DNA of 64,000 bases from Amyloporia xantha. Taxonomy: Eukaryota > Basidiomycota > Agaricomycetes > Polyporales > Adustoporiaceae. The notes beneath the pieces were generated by a model. The model had not been told where the DNA came from. It saw only the letters and a program-made list of their open reading frames with translations, and made no database searches. The stretch is taken from the NCBI GenBank assembly GCA_036971615.1, contig JAYKKR010000004.1, forward strand, positions 558,001 through 622,000, written 5' to 3'. Positions 41,164 to 53,634 of the stretch are shown piece by piece. The stretch's first letter is position 1. Each line of letters begins with the position of its first letter. Position numbers and translations under genes: made by a program.

Positions 41164-43792
41164 CGTGGATATAGGATAGATGGAAGAGTAAGAGTAATTC
41201 GCGAGAGGATTGGTAGCGGTAGTGGTAGTGGTAGCGGATGAAGAGGGAAGAGGAAGATGGGGTTGAATCCCCGCTTAAATAAGCAGCGAGCCGTGCCACG
41301 CTCCAAACTGTGGTAAACGACGCGACGCGTCCTGTCACAAAGACAAACGGTCACGGGCAACATTCACGGCACGCCAGTAGATTCCCCAGGTATCCGACAA
41401 GTCTTACGACTGCGTAGACCCGTGTTGAAGGCGTTTCAAAGAACGGTGCACTCTAACATTGGGGCATTGGGACCACTGGCTGGTTGGCCACAACCTTCAC
41501 TGAAGACCGCGCCCGACGTTCCGCGGTTCCAGCGGCCGTCCTCAATAACAGGCCCCAACTTGGACTTGGACTAGGGCTTGGGCTTGACATTGAAAACCAA
41601 CGAATCTACCGGCGACATCCACTTTAACTTCGAATACTTCTTTTTCTGTGAATATCCATCAGTACAAAGGTGACAACACCAGATACCACCGCTGCCCATG
41701 CAATGATTGTCGCGTCCATAGCACGTCGTCAGTAATAGGCAACTCCAGGACGGCAGTTCCGAAGAGCATAGTGGTGAATGTTGCGCACACCTGTCGCCGA
41801 CATGCGCCCCGACACCGTGACTGTGGCCTTCCCGCCACATCCCGTTCGCGTTAGTATTCCGGCATATTCTTCCGCGTCATACTTGAAGTCTTATCGATGT
41901 GCAAAGCCAAATTAGCCAGTAGGAAGAAAGCTCAAGTGTCAAGAGCCACTTACGCAGCGGACATGACTCCCACTTTCTTTTCGAAGGTCCTTCCTCCAGC
42001 AAAACTTCATGTGGCCCAGATCGTTGACAGCGTGGGTCACCGAGGGCCAAAGCACACAGTATCCATCGCTCCAGTCACTCACGAACGCTACGAGCCCAAT
42101 TGCCGTCTTTGAACGGCGGAGCAACGGCCGTGCTCCCCATCCTCTCGCGCAAGCGGGAAACAGCAGCGGCGGACGGAGATACTGCGACTTGACATCTTCA
42201 GCCGTTCAATACTCGAGCTGCAAAATAAGGAAGACGAAGTGTCCCACCAGCAACGGCATGTACATGGAGTGAATCGGCACCCACACGATGCCCTGAATTT
42301 ACTGGGTGTTGTCAGCTTGTTTTCACTTGGGACAAGAATATGGCGATACCGAGGCAGGCAATGCCATCCTCTACGGCACACCCACTGTGGCGGACGTCAT
42401 TGAATATCCAGCGTCGCATGAGCCAGGTATAGCCGTGCGATTGGTTTATGGATGTATATACCAACGATGCAGCTCACGCCTTCATCGCTTAAGTGTATTG
42501 TTTCCTGCCAGTGTCGACGACCAGCGATTTCACTCGCGTCACCAACAGGGATGCCTCTCGCCAGATAGAGACTATCCCTAGGGATTAGATATCCGTCCAT
42601 CCATCCATTCTCAGGGGAGCGCCTATGAAGAGTGAGTCGCAGTCGGTAGCATGTAAGGATCTAAAGCTTACTTGTCTGTTACTGTTGTCCTCATACCCTT
42701 AAGAAACCGAGTCAGTGACGTCAGCAGGGACACGAATAACAAGAAGATATTCAGTCCCCAGCGCGGGCGTAACAATCATGTCAGCAAGCACTACGCTGTC
42801 TTTTCGCGGTTTTCCAATACCTCTCACTTTCTCACTAAGATTGTCCAAGAGACGCACGCTTTGGGCATGAATATAGCAGAAAATCAGCCTCCAAGACTCA
42901 GGAGCGTAGCATTTATGGCACTCGAACGGATGCCTAGTCTATTCAATTATCAGTAAGTATCATTGCACAATCCACTCGGATATGAACGCACCAAAATTTT
43001 CAATGCAGGATTTGCAAGTCTGAATCGTCCGCGGTTTTGCCAAAGATGTGACGTCACTCTTCTGTTGCCGAAGCTGAGAGCAAACTCATGTTCTGTTGTG
43101 ACCTACTTACAGAGTATCGCATTCCGGGAGTATTGATCTGATGTGGTGAAGAAACCCTCGTAGGACCCGGTCGATTGAGTTGGCAGTGCGAAAGAGGAAT
43201 GCTCCGCCGTAATAAACGATGAAAATACGACAGGGGTGTCCAACAATGTGGCTCGTACGTGGCTGATATGCTCCACCCCCTGACTGCATTGACCACCTCA
43301 TGCAGTTACGACAACGATCCCTCACATAGAGCCTCTCCAATTAGTGCATTGCAACATTCTTCCGGTTCATCAGAGGGTTAGAATAGCTTGCTCAAGAGTA
43401 CTCCAATGTCGATTTATACGCCAGAAAATGACTCATCTCGAGAGCAAATATGCGTCGAGCGTGCTATCCTCTCGAGACAGGAAAGTCAAACGCGTCGACA
43501 TCGTTGCTACGAACGCGCAACGACCGATCAGACATCCATTTAGGGCAGTTTAGGGCCCAGCATAGGAGCCTTTTTCACGTGATATACAGGCAATTACCAC
43601 AGGGCTCATTTCTGTTCATGTCCATTCACTTTCCAAGCAGCGACTAGTCGAAACTTCGTCAAACCATTGACGTTTGAAGCACAATATCAAAGCTAAACCA
43701 GAGGTGTATGTACAGTCCGATCGCGCGAACGCCTTGTTCGCGTACGTACTGGCACTGTCAACCCTGAACTAATACACAGTCCGCAACCATGG
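41164..43792 (-). other. Unresolved region with hydrophobic minus-strand pieces
   Basis: About 2.6 kb. The minus strand contains exon-like hydrophobic pieces: DATIIAWAAVVSGVVTFVLM with DIHRKRS before a stop at ~41640; SMYMPLLVGHFVFLILQ at ~42240; and a polar piece NAVRGWSISATYEPHCWTP at ~43250. They hint at a decayed or hard-to-splice membrane protein, but I could not join them and do not recognise the family. A GGTAGY hexamer run at 41207-41237 lies in the leader of the small gene. Confidence 0.3.
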
Positions 43793-45580
43793 TCATAGCC
43801 GGCTCATACGATCTCCATATTGCCTGTTGATGAAATGTGCAAGATCCGCTGCTATGTGTACAGCACGTACGTTCATGACATAGGCCATCGAGACAGGAAC
43901 GGCAACAAACTCACCTACAACGTCAGGCGCTTCGTGCGGTATCTGATACGTCCGATTCAATTCGGGAATACGACAACGCGACAGACTACAAGAGCTCACA
44001 TTATGCCTGTGATCGGGATGGTAATCATTAGAGCAGTTTACAGCACGTCGATAAGTCGTTTGCGCTTGGATCAGCGGCCCCCCGGTGCGCTCGCTCTTTC
44101 CTCCCCAGATCCAGTGCAAGAACACGCGAGGGTGTATCCTGTCCAACACCTCCCAGGTCTCATAGACCGATCGGCGCTCAAAGAGCATAAGCGACTCCTA
44201 TGAGATGGGTTGGGTATCAGTAAAGTTCTGTTGGCTAGATCAGGAGATCGGTGTTACCAGATAAGGATGAGTCTTCAATCTCCACTTCCCGTCTGCGGTC
44301 TCGACAAGTGCGTGCTGACAGAAATGCTGTAGGGTGTTGGGATGCCAGGATGCAAAATATCTAGCATTACATATGCCGTTCACTGCATTTTCCCTCGATT
44401 CATCGCTCTATCAACGGGGCTGCCTCATCGGTTGGTTTGTTCATTGATCTCGTACCTCGTGTCCCATAGCCAGCGTCGTCCGAGACATGCTGCTTCATAT
44501 CGACGCTGGGTGTCTTTATGCTCCAGATATGTCGGATAATTTGCAGCTTCGATCAATACGAGAGACGAGAAGAGCGAGGGGTATTCAACAGCCGGATAAA
44601 TTCTGGTATTAGTAGATGAGTGACTCCAAAAGAGACCGAGTCAGCTTGACTAGGGCGTACAGTGCGTGGGCTCCCATCGAATGGCCTGCGGCCACAATGG
44701 TACGTGCAGCATATCCACATAATTTCCGCTCGTCAGTGACCGACACAGGTAGTCGTGGAAGACAGGTAGGCAGAGCCTGTGCATCCGTCGGCTCCTCCGG
44801 AAGATAGAACAGCATGAAATTGGCGACATCCCGTGCGTAATCAGCGTTATCAACTGAGAACGCTTAAGGTGTGAGCCCAAGAGTTCCGCAGCACGCCTGA
44901 GAAACGTACAGATGTTACCAAGAGCTTTCTCGTTGATTATCCCACTGTCGCCGTGTTGCACAGCGTCGAGGGACCAGATCTCCTCTATGTTGGCCGAGGC
45001 ACGAGTTTTATCCTGCAGAGTGAGGAGCCGAGCCAAAATCGGCTCCCATATCTGGACAACACGTATGTTCTTGGTATGAGAGTATGGAATTACGCGTTCG
45101 GAAAAGGGACCCGACCTCTTTCAGTGCACCGACACCATGCAGCAGGACCAGCGTAAGCCCAGCTGTCTGCGGGCGAGGCGTCTTGACATAACGCTTCGCC
45201 ACCATCCAGAGGACTTCTCCTCTGGGTGCGCGGTCATCTCGGCCTTGCTCCTGTGCCTCCTTCATCGCGCCGAGCTCGGCTACTGTGCGTGCTATGCGTG
45301 TCTTCCGTTCGTTGGCGGTTTCCTCAACAGGGGGCGGCACCCATACGTTGGAGGGACACCTAGGGTACGCCGCGGGAAAGACATGGGTGGATACTTGGTA
45401 CCCAGGCCCAAACGGTGCAGGTGGTTTAGGCATGGATAATATCGGGTAGTCGGCCAATTCCACAGGCGGAGGTATGAGGGGAGTCAACGAAGTCCGAGGG
45501 CCTATCGTTGCATAGGGTGTAATATTAGTGGGCCTTTCTAATGACATTTGGATGCTATAGGCGGGGTCGGACGCAGGCAT
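43793..45580 (-). CDS. Alpha/beta hydrolase (AB hydrolase-1 type)
   Basis: Start chosen at MPASDPAYSI (45580), which lies about 45 bp after a TATATATA box on the minus strand. After a proline-rich N-terminal region: LWMVAKRYVKT, the oxyanion loop LTLVLLHGVGALKE joined to IWEPILARLLTLQ, IEEIWSLDAVQHGDSGIINE, ARDVANFMLFYL, the nucleophile elbow AAGHSMGAHAL with Ser, SLVLIEAANYP, YETWEVLDRIHPRVF, then the catalytic His region HLIPHEAPDVV-type (PHEAPDVV) and the end ADLAHFINRQYG. About seven introns join in phase to the stop at 43793. The layout matches fungal hydrolases related to peroxisomal Lpx1 and the acyl-CoA hydrolase MpaH. The C-terminal residues SRL resemble a type 1 peroxisomal targeting signal. 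Substrate unknown. Confidence 0.8.
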
Positions 45581-45623
45581 GAAGAACTGGAGCCGGTACA
45601 AGAGCAGTCCTTGGTGTTAGTGG

Positions 45624-45633
45624 GTATATATAC
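45624..45633 (-). promoter_or_regulatory. TATA box of the alpha/beta hydrolase gene
   Basis: GTATATATAC, a palindromic TATA element 45 bp upstream of the chosen ATG. It supports a start downstream of it rather than a more upstream reading. Confidence 0.45.
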
Positions 45634-45972
45634 CGTGTGCCCCACGGCGTTGACTGTGAGTACAGAAGCGATGTGCATTTCGGCTTTGGAGCTTGCATCG
45701 CTTCGAGGTGAGGAATCTGAGAATGTACGCCACGATCAGCTGATCGTACAATAATGCTTCGGGCAAGCTTCGGGCTTCGAATTATAGGCGCCATTATCAT
45801 TGTGACTGCAAATCACGGGTGATCCGGTCGTTGGCTGACTGACTGCTGTGCGCTGCAAGACGGAAGCGATATATCAATGCATAGCTGAAAAACAAGGACG
45901 GAGACAATAACATGAGTATGAATCAGTACAAGCACTGCAAACCAGGAAGAAAAGCGCCAATCTCGACAACAG

Positions 45973-48112
45973 TCAAGCAACCGAACCGGTCTTTACAGCG
46001 CCCATCGTCTTTACCGTATCTCTCTTGAAGCCACACCACCTCTTCGTCTTAAACATGATTGCAGTCAACGATCTGCCCACACTCCCCTCCTTCCACACCT
46101 TCGATTTGTCTCTCACGTCGAGAGCAGGAGACACCCATTCGAACCACAGGAATGGGTCGTCGCCTTTATTGTAAGGCAGCGCCGCTGGGATGAAGGCCAA
46201 CTTCTGTTACACGCGTTGCGTTCAGACGAGCTGGAGCGGACATTGATATAAACAACTTACCTTCATCTGAACAGGCTGTTCATGATAATACGAATGCTCT
46301 TCGTGGAGATCCTCTCTCTCCGCGAGCTTGCCCCAATCGCTATACCGTCGCACATCCCGTGAGCAGAGTGAGAATAAGAAGAACGAGGGGATCGCTCACA
46401 TAGATTTGAAGTAATCATGCTCCATGATCTCCGGGACAGTCGGCCGAGCCCTAGGGTTGATGCATAGCATCTGGGTCGGTGATTCAGACTGGAGACAGCA
46501 TAGCTGATACACCGCGAGCAGAACGTACCCTCGTTATCAAATCTTGCGCTTCGGCGCTGACCTCCACATCCGTCGCGTCGTCGAAGACAACCGGATTCTC
46601 GAGCGGTTTGTCAAAGAAATCGGAATACGGATCATCATCTGTGAGCCCGAAGGGCATCTAGACGAGACGAAATCGGTGAGCTGCCACGGACTGATCAGCT
46701 CAACAGGCCCACTTACTCTCCCAGTAAACATCTTGTACAGCGTGACACCGACGGCCCAGATATCGCCCGGATACGAACGCGTTCCTGCTCCTCCCCACAC
46801 CTCCGGCGGGACGTAGCCAGGCGTGCCGGCCGTGCTGCAAGTGAGGTCGTATAGCTGCCGCACTCGCGCACACCAAACTGGAGCCCGAATTTGTCCTCCT
46901 CCTTCACTCTTGCATTGTACTTGCGAATCCATTCTTGCGACCGCCAAGGCCGCTCGTCCTCCGTGTGTCCGAATTCTCTCGCCAAACCAAAGTCAGCGAG
47001 CACCAGATGGTTGCTGTCGTCGACGAGGAGGTTCTCGGCTTTGATGTCGCAGTGCAGAACACGGTGGCGCCGCATAACACCCACGGCATATACCTGCACG
47101 CGGTCGTGAGCAGCTTAGCAAATGTATGGCTTGGAGACGAACCAGTTCTGCTGCGAAATGACGCGTCTCTTCTGCCGTGAGGAGCTTGCGCCGCCTGAGT
47201 TCCGAACTGAGGCTTCCCTTAGGATAGTATTCCTAAATGGCCTTCAGCTCCTGATAGAAGAGGAGACCTTGCGCCCATGCTCACCGTTAGGAAATAGAAA
47301 TTCTCTACATCATGAAAGGTACCGAGCAGCGGCAGGAACCACGGATTCCCCGCCACCCTCTTCAGCATGTCCTGCTCGTCAAACACGGCGGACAGCCCCT
47401 TGAAGCTGAGGGTCTTCTTGTGGATCACCTTCATCGCCACAAGCCTGTCTGCGACTTTGTCCTTGACGAGGAGGACGGTGCCCTGTCCGCCCTTGCCCAG
47501 GACCTTGACGGCCTCAAAGTCAGCGATGCTGAAGATGCGGCCGGCAGCGCGCTTCTTTGGTGGAAGTTTGTTGGAGGGTGGAGGTCGGGATGCGTAGGTA
47601 GACGCCGTCGCAATCGAGGATGGGACCGGGGACTTGGGTAGGCGGGGCGAGGATGCGATAATTGTGCGTGATGCAGACGAATTGTCATTGTGCGAGTCTT
47701 TGAGAGGTTCCGCCTGGCAGAAGGTCTGTCCCATGCAATGAGGATATGTCAACAGCTATGTTTCAAGAGCATCGCACAATTTCGCCCTCTGCATCGTAGA
47801 TCATTCGAACGTGAAAGTCGGCGCCTTCATGCGCCCCGAGAACACTCTGTACAGACAGTAATTCCTGCACACACGTCTTATTAACGTGCACTCTAAGAAC
47901 GATCGAATAACACACCTCATTCTTCACAAGACGGCTGCGCTCTTCCTGGGATTCGACGGGGCTGACCACCGGCGACTGCTGAGACGGTCGCGTCAGCCCT
48001 CGAGAACAGAGTCCGATGCAATACTACTCGCCTGATTCTTCCAAAACCAGGCCGTGGGCTTGACAGTCGTAACAATACTTGAATCGCGGACGAAAAGGCG
48101 CTTGAAAGCCAT
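45973..48112 (-). CDS. AGC-like serine/threonine protein kinase
   Basis: Start MAFKRLFVRDSSIVTTVKP (48112), an N-terminal region with HVRMIYDAEGEI and a Ser/Pro linker, then the kinase domain: DFEAVKVLGKGGQGTVLLV (glycine loop), VAMKVIHKK (ATP-binding Lys), the AGC-style YFLTEYYPKGSLSSEL, VLHCDIKAENLLVDD (catalytic loop with Cys for the usual Arg), LADFGLAREF, TAGTPGYVPPEVW and DIWAVGVTLYKMFTG. The C-terminal lobe and tail follow (ARPTVPEIMEHDYF, DPFLWFEWVSPALDV) to the stop at 45973. An apparent frame break near 46840 vanishes if 46835-46920 (GTACAA to TTGCAG, 86 bp) is an intron. The first intron, 47976-48031, has a GC-AG donor after CAG. Orthology to a named kinase is not decided. Confidence 0.85.
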
Positions 48113-50610
48113 TGCGGACGCGGACAGTGGCAAAGAGTACCTGTGGTTAGAGCAAAAGTACACAAGACTGCAACGCGAGGCTCTCGCGTGTTAAATACGC
48201 GCATTTGGGCTCAGACTGTTATGTCTCAGACCGATTCTGGTCTTGCCTGTTGCGATCGAGGCCGCCTGCATCTCGGGAGGTCTGGATAGAATGGGATAGG
48301 AGTGTGGTTTGGCAGGCTAGAAATCCCATTGAAACAATGCAGTCTGACAGTTTATCTAGAGTATTAAAGAGAGCTACCTCTCCATGTAATGAAAGAGGCG
48401 GTCTGAAACATACTGGACATCTCTTGATTTCGAGTCATAAGCCATTGCTTCAACGCATGTAGCAGATCTCTGTCGACGTGTAGATGGTATATCGTCTAGC
48501 CACAGCTGGAAAATGAGCCCGCCGACGATACTGGGGGCCTACTGAAGCCCTCACACATCGTTTGATCGGATTGTGATCTCTCCGAAGAGTGAAGCCCTTT
48601 CTCAGCATTATAGTAGGCAAGGTAACCTGTCCTCTTTTATACGTCCTGTCTCAAAGGGGAAAGATTGTCAACTTTCCAGTCAGTGCTGCATATAATATAC
48701 TCACGGAAGACACAATGGCTATGACAGCAGTTATGTCTCACTGTCTAGTCAACAATGACTCAACGTGAACGTCTTGTCCGCCGGGAGATTGTCCACGGGA
48801 CGTGTTCCCAGAGCAGTGGCTGGTAATAGGACAAGTATGACTAGAGGGGAGGAGCCGCAGGGGGCCACAGAGAAACAAAGTGTTCCGAGGTTCCGAGACA
48901 TCCTATCGTGGCCGCCTCCTTGCATCGCTTGTGTCAGAAGTACGCGTTATGAGGTGAGAGTGCGGAGCCTAAGCCACGGCGGCTACACCTACATTTCAGT
49001 TCAGGGAATGAACCTCACCGTGGACACTAGACATACGCCCTGGACTCCACGCGTTACGCGCCGCTCTTCGACTCCGGTGTATGTCAGTCACATGATCGGC
49101 GATGTCCCACATAGAGTGTTGTGGTGGCGATGGTTCCAAATGAGACATTCGCGTGAGGCTTGAATGCGACGTTTCTAGTTCTTGATGCAAGAAGACACCT
49201 TATCACATATTTTCCCGAGTTGCTCTTGGAAACAGATGATAGACATGGTCAGTCAGCAGTCATCCTCGGCACGTGAACGCAGCCCTGTCATTCTTCACGA
49301 GCATTTACCTATGCGCATCTGTTGCAGGATGACATTTCTGGCGTGCAGCGATTTGATCACCGCTTTTGTGAGTGCACAAACTTCCTAATCTATGCATTCC
49401 CTGACGCGGTGGACAGCGCGCGCCCATGTGTCCCGTATTACTGCTCCGGAGGTGGCGGACAGTGTGCAACACGATGAGAACGGATCCGGCTGTGTAAATC
49501 AGCATACTCAGGCCGTCGTGTGCGGCTTTGCATCAATTTTAGGATGCGATCCCAACACCGCATGGGCCAGCTAAATATAATCCGGGCAGCATCCTGTGCA
49601 GCAGATGGGCGGGGGCGATGACGTGAAGATTGTTGTGGTTCTGGCCGACAGCCTGGGAGTATAAGCTCGCTGCTTTCGCATCATGCCTGCCAGTTCCACG
49701 TAGGGCTATCCCCATCGTTTGTATCAGCCTCGAGCCGACCTCTGACAGATCATCACCTGAACTGGCCGGGGATAGGTATCGCGGCAGGTAAGTCACGGCG
49801 GTTCATTAGGCGTGCGGGCTCTAACACCGCATTCGGCCTGACGATAGAGCGTAGCCAACAGACTGGTTGAGGGTGGGTGAGGCGTGTAGGAGGGTACATT
49901 CCGAACATTGCACGTATGCAGTTACTGTACCCTATCATGGACCAGGCTCAAGAGTACGTCTTTTGTGGAGCATCTCCGCCAAGAGGACTCTATCTGATTA
50001 CCATGGCATTCTAGCTTTATCTAATCAGATACTTTGCGACTGCGAACGACGGAAGCGTTTACAACGTTTACGTGAATATCGCATAGTTTGCTTGGACGTG
50101 GGCGTTTTGATACCTTTTGATACCTGCGCCTATGCGGAGCGCGGGTGCTGGTGAGAGCGGTGCGCCTTACTAGGAAGATTCCGAAGAAGAGCCTGACAGC
50201 CAAGGGCGCAGTCGCGACTGCGCTTTCTCGCAAACATTGGTCTCCAGGCGAACGCATGCAGGTGGATAACGGACGGAGGATTGAGGGTGGTAAATTTCTC
50301 GCGAGGTGGTTGTTACCATGCCACGGGACCGATACCACGCTTGGCACATGGAATTCTATTATTGACATCCCAGCATAGGAACCGATCTACAGGATCTCGA
50401 TCCGGTAACGAAGCACTGTGGGTGTGATTGCCCGCATGCGGACTCTCTCATCAACGTTATAACACTGCGCGTCCACAGCCTGGGGCAGTCAAACCGCGTC
50501 GTGCTTAGGCTGAGCCTCGTCCTGCTTGCTTTATTCCTCCCCTGCCGGCAGGGTCTTTGCTCTTTCGCCGACGCTTTCTCTACCTTTCGTCTTCTATACA
50601 CTCTTTCAGC
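48113..50610. other. 2.5 kb intergenic region, nothing recognised
   Basis: Divergent region between the kinase (-) and the first ferric reductase gene (+). Several 60-130 codon ORFs occur on both strands (for example 48765-49163 plus and 49539-49796 minus) without motif or splice support. A direct TTTTGATACC duplication lies at ~50105-50127. Confidence 0.45.
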
Positions 50611-53030
50611 ATGTCTCACTTCGTCTCGAGGGCGACCTCTTCTGTCGCCGCCGCCGCACACTCTGCAGCCTCCAAGACCGGCGCGTCCAAGGCCACCGCG
50701 TCCGCCGTCGCAGCAGCTGCGGCCAAACCCTTCAACCAAAACCTCCTGCTCTACCGCGTTGATATCGCTCTTATCTGTCTCGCAGGCTTATTTATCCTCC
50801 TCGCGCTGCCCAGAGCAGTCGCCCGCTTCTCCCGCCTCTCTGCATGGGCAGAAGGCTCCTTCTTCCGCCGCGTCGCCATCACATCTCCCATCTATTTTTC
50901 AGGCGCCCGCAGCTTCAACTTTGATCCCAAGTTCCATCCCTCCGGGTCCGGCTCCGACGAGGACGTCGATGTCGAGAAGAACGTTGGCGTCAGCGATGTC
51001 ATGTCCGTATCCCGCTCTGAGACCGCTGTCAACTGGTCCTCGCCTGCACTCAGTGTGAATGGGGAGGGCGGGAGCCCGCCGACTTACATGCCGTCCTGGT
51101 CCTCTATGTTCCCTTGGGCATACGTGATCTTGTCGATGAAGCTCCGTCCAGGATACTCCCTCGGCAAATGTCTGTTCCTAATCGCATATCTAGCTGTCAT
51201 GTTCTACGCCAGTCTTATCGACGTTGATTTGTTCTCGAGCCCGTCCCGGCTGGGATACCTCGCTACGGCCCAGTTACCCTTCATCTTCATGTTGGCCACG
51301 AAGAATAATGTCGTGGGGGCGCTCATTGGCATGGGATACGAGAAGGTGAGCCTGTCCGACTTCGACAAGGAAAAGCGTCCTCAGACGATAGTTCTCGCCA
51401 GTTGAATGTGTTCCATCGCTTTGCTGCTCGCTTTGCTGTCTTCGCAGTCAACGCACACGCGCTCATGTACTGTACGTGAAAATGCGAATACGGCCCGTGC
51501 CACAAGCCGTCCAAACTGACTTGCTGACCTTCTCTCTTACTTGCTCAGTCTCAAAGTGGTCGCAAACGGGCACGATCGCGTCCCATATGGAGCCGTACGC
51601 CATCTGGGGCTGCGTTGCTTTGGGCGCCATGGACATTCTCTACCTCCTCTCCCTCACCGCCCTCCGCCAGACGTACTACCAGCTCTTCTACATGTCACAC
51701 GTTATTTCTGCCATCGTCGTTCTGGTTGCCGTAAGTCAGATTCTTTTCAACATCTCTCACTCATATTGACCATATCGTCCTAACGCTCACGCCACGCAGG
51801 TACCGTACCACGAGCCCTGCTCGATCCCTTACATCATCGCTGCCGGCGCGATCTACGGATTTGACCGCCTCGTCCGCCTCGTCCAAACTCGCATCACGAC
51901 CGCCCACCTGCGCCCGATCCCCGAGTTCGGCGCGACGCGCATCGAGGTGCCCAGCATCAACGCCGGGTGGCGTGCGGGCCAGCACGTCCGGATCAAGGTG
52001 CTCAGCACCGGCATGGGCGTTCTGGGATGGGCGGAGAGCCACCCGTTCACCATCGCGAGCGTCAGCAAGGTGCGTTGAGCCGCTTTGTATGATGTTATCG
52101 CACGGCGCTGAACACGTAAGCTTTCGTTCCGCGTGGTGATGTGCAGAGCCGTGGCCAGGAGGGGCTCGTGCTCATGGTCAAGAAGGCGGGAGACTGGACG
52201 ACGCGGCTGTTCGAGGTCGCGCAGAAGTCCGAGTACCGCGAAACGGGCAGCGGCGGCGGCAAAGTGCGCGTCATCATCCAGGGCCCTTACGGTACGCCTC
52301 GCGCATCGATCTTGTTAGCTGACATAGACGTTCTGATTTACCATAACACGGACAGGCGGGCCTGGCCATGCGATCGTGACGAGCTTCTCGGGCGCGCTGC
52401 TCATCGCAGGCGGGAGCGGCATCACGTACGCGCTATCGACGATGCAGGAGATGATCCAGAAAGGCGCAGAAGGCGCTAGCCGCGTACGGGTGGTCGACCT
52501 CGTCTGGAGCATCACCGATCCCTGTGCGTAGCCTGCCTTTTGACTTTGACCCCCCAAACCCCCCACTAACCGTCGTGTCCCCCACACCAGCCGCGCTCGC
52601 ACCCATGCTGCCGCTCTTCAACGCCCTACTGGCCCAGGCGCCCGCCGCGGCGATCGAGCTGAACATCGCCGTGTCCTACACGCGCGCGCTCACGTCCGGG
52701 GACGCGCTGAAGCCCTTCGAGCGCCTCGCGCCGGGCCTCACGCTCACTGCGGGGCGGCCGCGTCTCCCGCGGACGCTCGACAGCGTCATCGACCGCACGT
52801 GCGGGCTCAAGGGCCGGGACGCGACCGGCCTCACGGGCGTCGTGGTCGGCGTGTGTGGCCCGATGGCGCTCGGCGAGGAGGCCGGGCGGGTGGTGAGGCG
52901 GGTGAGTGGCGATAGGAGGAAGGCGGTCGGTGGAGTTGAGTTACATGAGGAGTACGTGCTCCGTTCCCTATTTCCGCTGAACAGTGCTCATGTCTGTTTT
53001 TCTTTTCGCTGCAGGATATTTGGGTGGTAG
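50611..53030 (+). CDS. Ferric reductase transmembrane component (bis-haem, FRE type)
   Basis: Start MSHFVSRATSS with an Ala-rich N-terminal segment, then hydrophobic helices (DIALICLAGLFILLALPR; CLFLIAYLAVMFYASL; LPFIFMLATKNN). Haem ligands are two His pairs, each 14 residues apart: HRFAARFAVFAVNAH and HVISAIVVLVAVPYH (spliced). The cytoplasmic half has the FAD motif ESHPFTIAS, the NADPH-binding block GALLIAGGSGITYAL, VVDLVWSI, and the terminal VVVGVCGPMALGEE with GGVELHEE joined across the last intron to IFGW. About eight introns. It moves electrons from NADPH through FAD and two haems to extracellular Fe(III) or Cu(II) at the plasma membrane. It is intact and paralogous to the gene at 61.4-63.6 kb. 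Confidence 0.93.
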
Positions 53031-53634
53031 ATGGTGTCGCCCTCAGATGTTGAAGACATGTATGATAGAGCTGTATCTTGCATCGCTGCGTGCAGCATGC
53101 GTTCTTTCTTTCCGCTTTCCGTTCATTTACAATGTTTTTCTCGGCTTATGCACGACGTGGAGTTGAGCCTTGAAGCTTGAAGCGCGATGCTCACAATTGT
53201 ATTCACATTGCTTTTCCACAACCGCCTTGATCTGCAGGTGTATTGGATAAGTAAAAGAGTCTAACCCTTAGTGTCTTGCAAATGCGGATGTGGCGAGTTA
53301 CACAGGTCATTATTAGCGACTTTAAGCTCTCGTGTCTTCTCGCAATGTAGTTTATTAGCGGGGATCCCTTCTGGTCGCTATCTTCGCTCCAGTCGAATCC
53401 GAGCCTCACTGTACCCATCAGGCATCAAATGAAAGTTCTATAACTTCTATTACCAGCTCCAGTTCCGCTCAGGTCGTTAAGTCTGTAATCATGCCAAGAT
53501 CACGGGAGACGCGATACCCATTGCTAAGCGTCACGCTGATCATGATCCCAGGATGCTTCGGCGTTGGCATGGAGGGGCACGGAGGACGCATGTGTCGGCG
53601 ATCTACCGTAGGATCGTGATGCAATAGCCATCAT
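53031..53634. other. Convergent intergenic region
   Basis: About 600 bp after the ferric reductase stop, before the 3' end of the unrecognised minus locus; nothing seen. Confidence 0.5.

Noticed and set aside
43054..43340. Wax-synthase-like acyltransferase remnant
   Set aside because: The fragment NAVRGWSISATYEP faintly recalls wax synthases, but no HxxxD-type or membrane blocks could be placed around it.
46537..46947. Frameshifted kinase pseudogene
   Set aside because: The shift disappears with a good 86-bp GT-AG intron at 46835-46920, and all kinase motifs are present.
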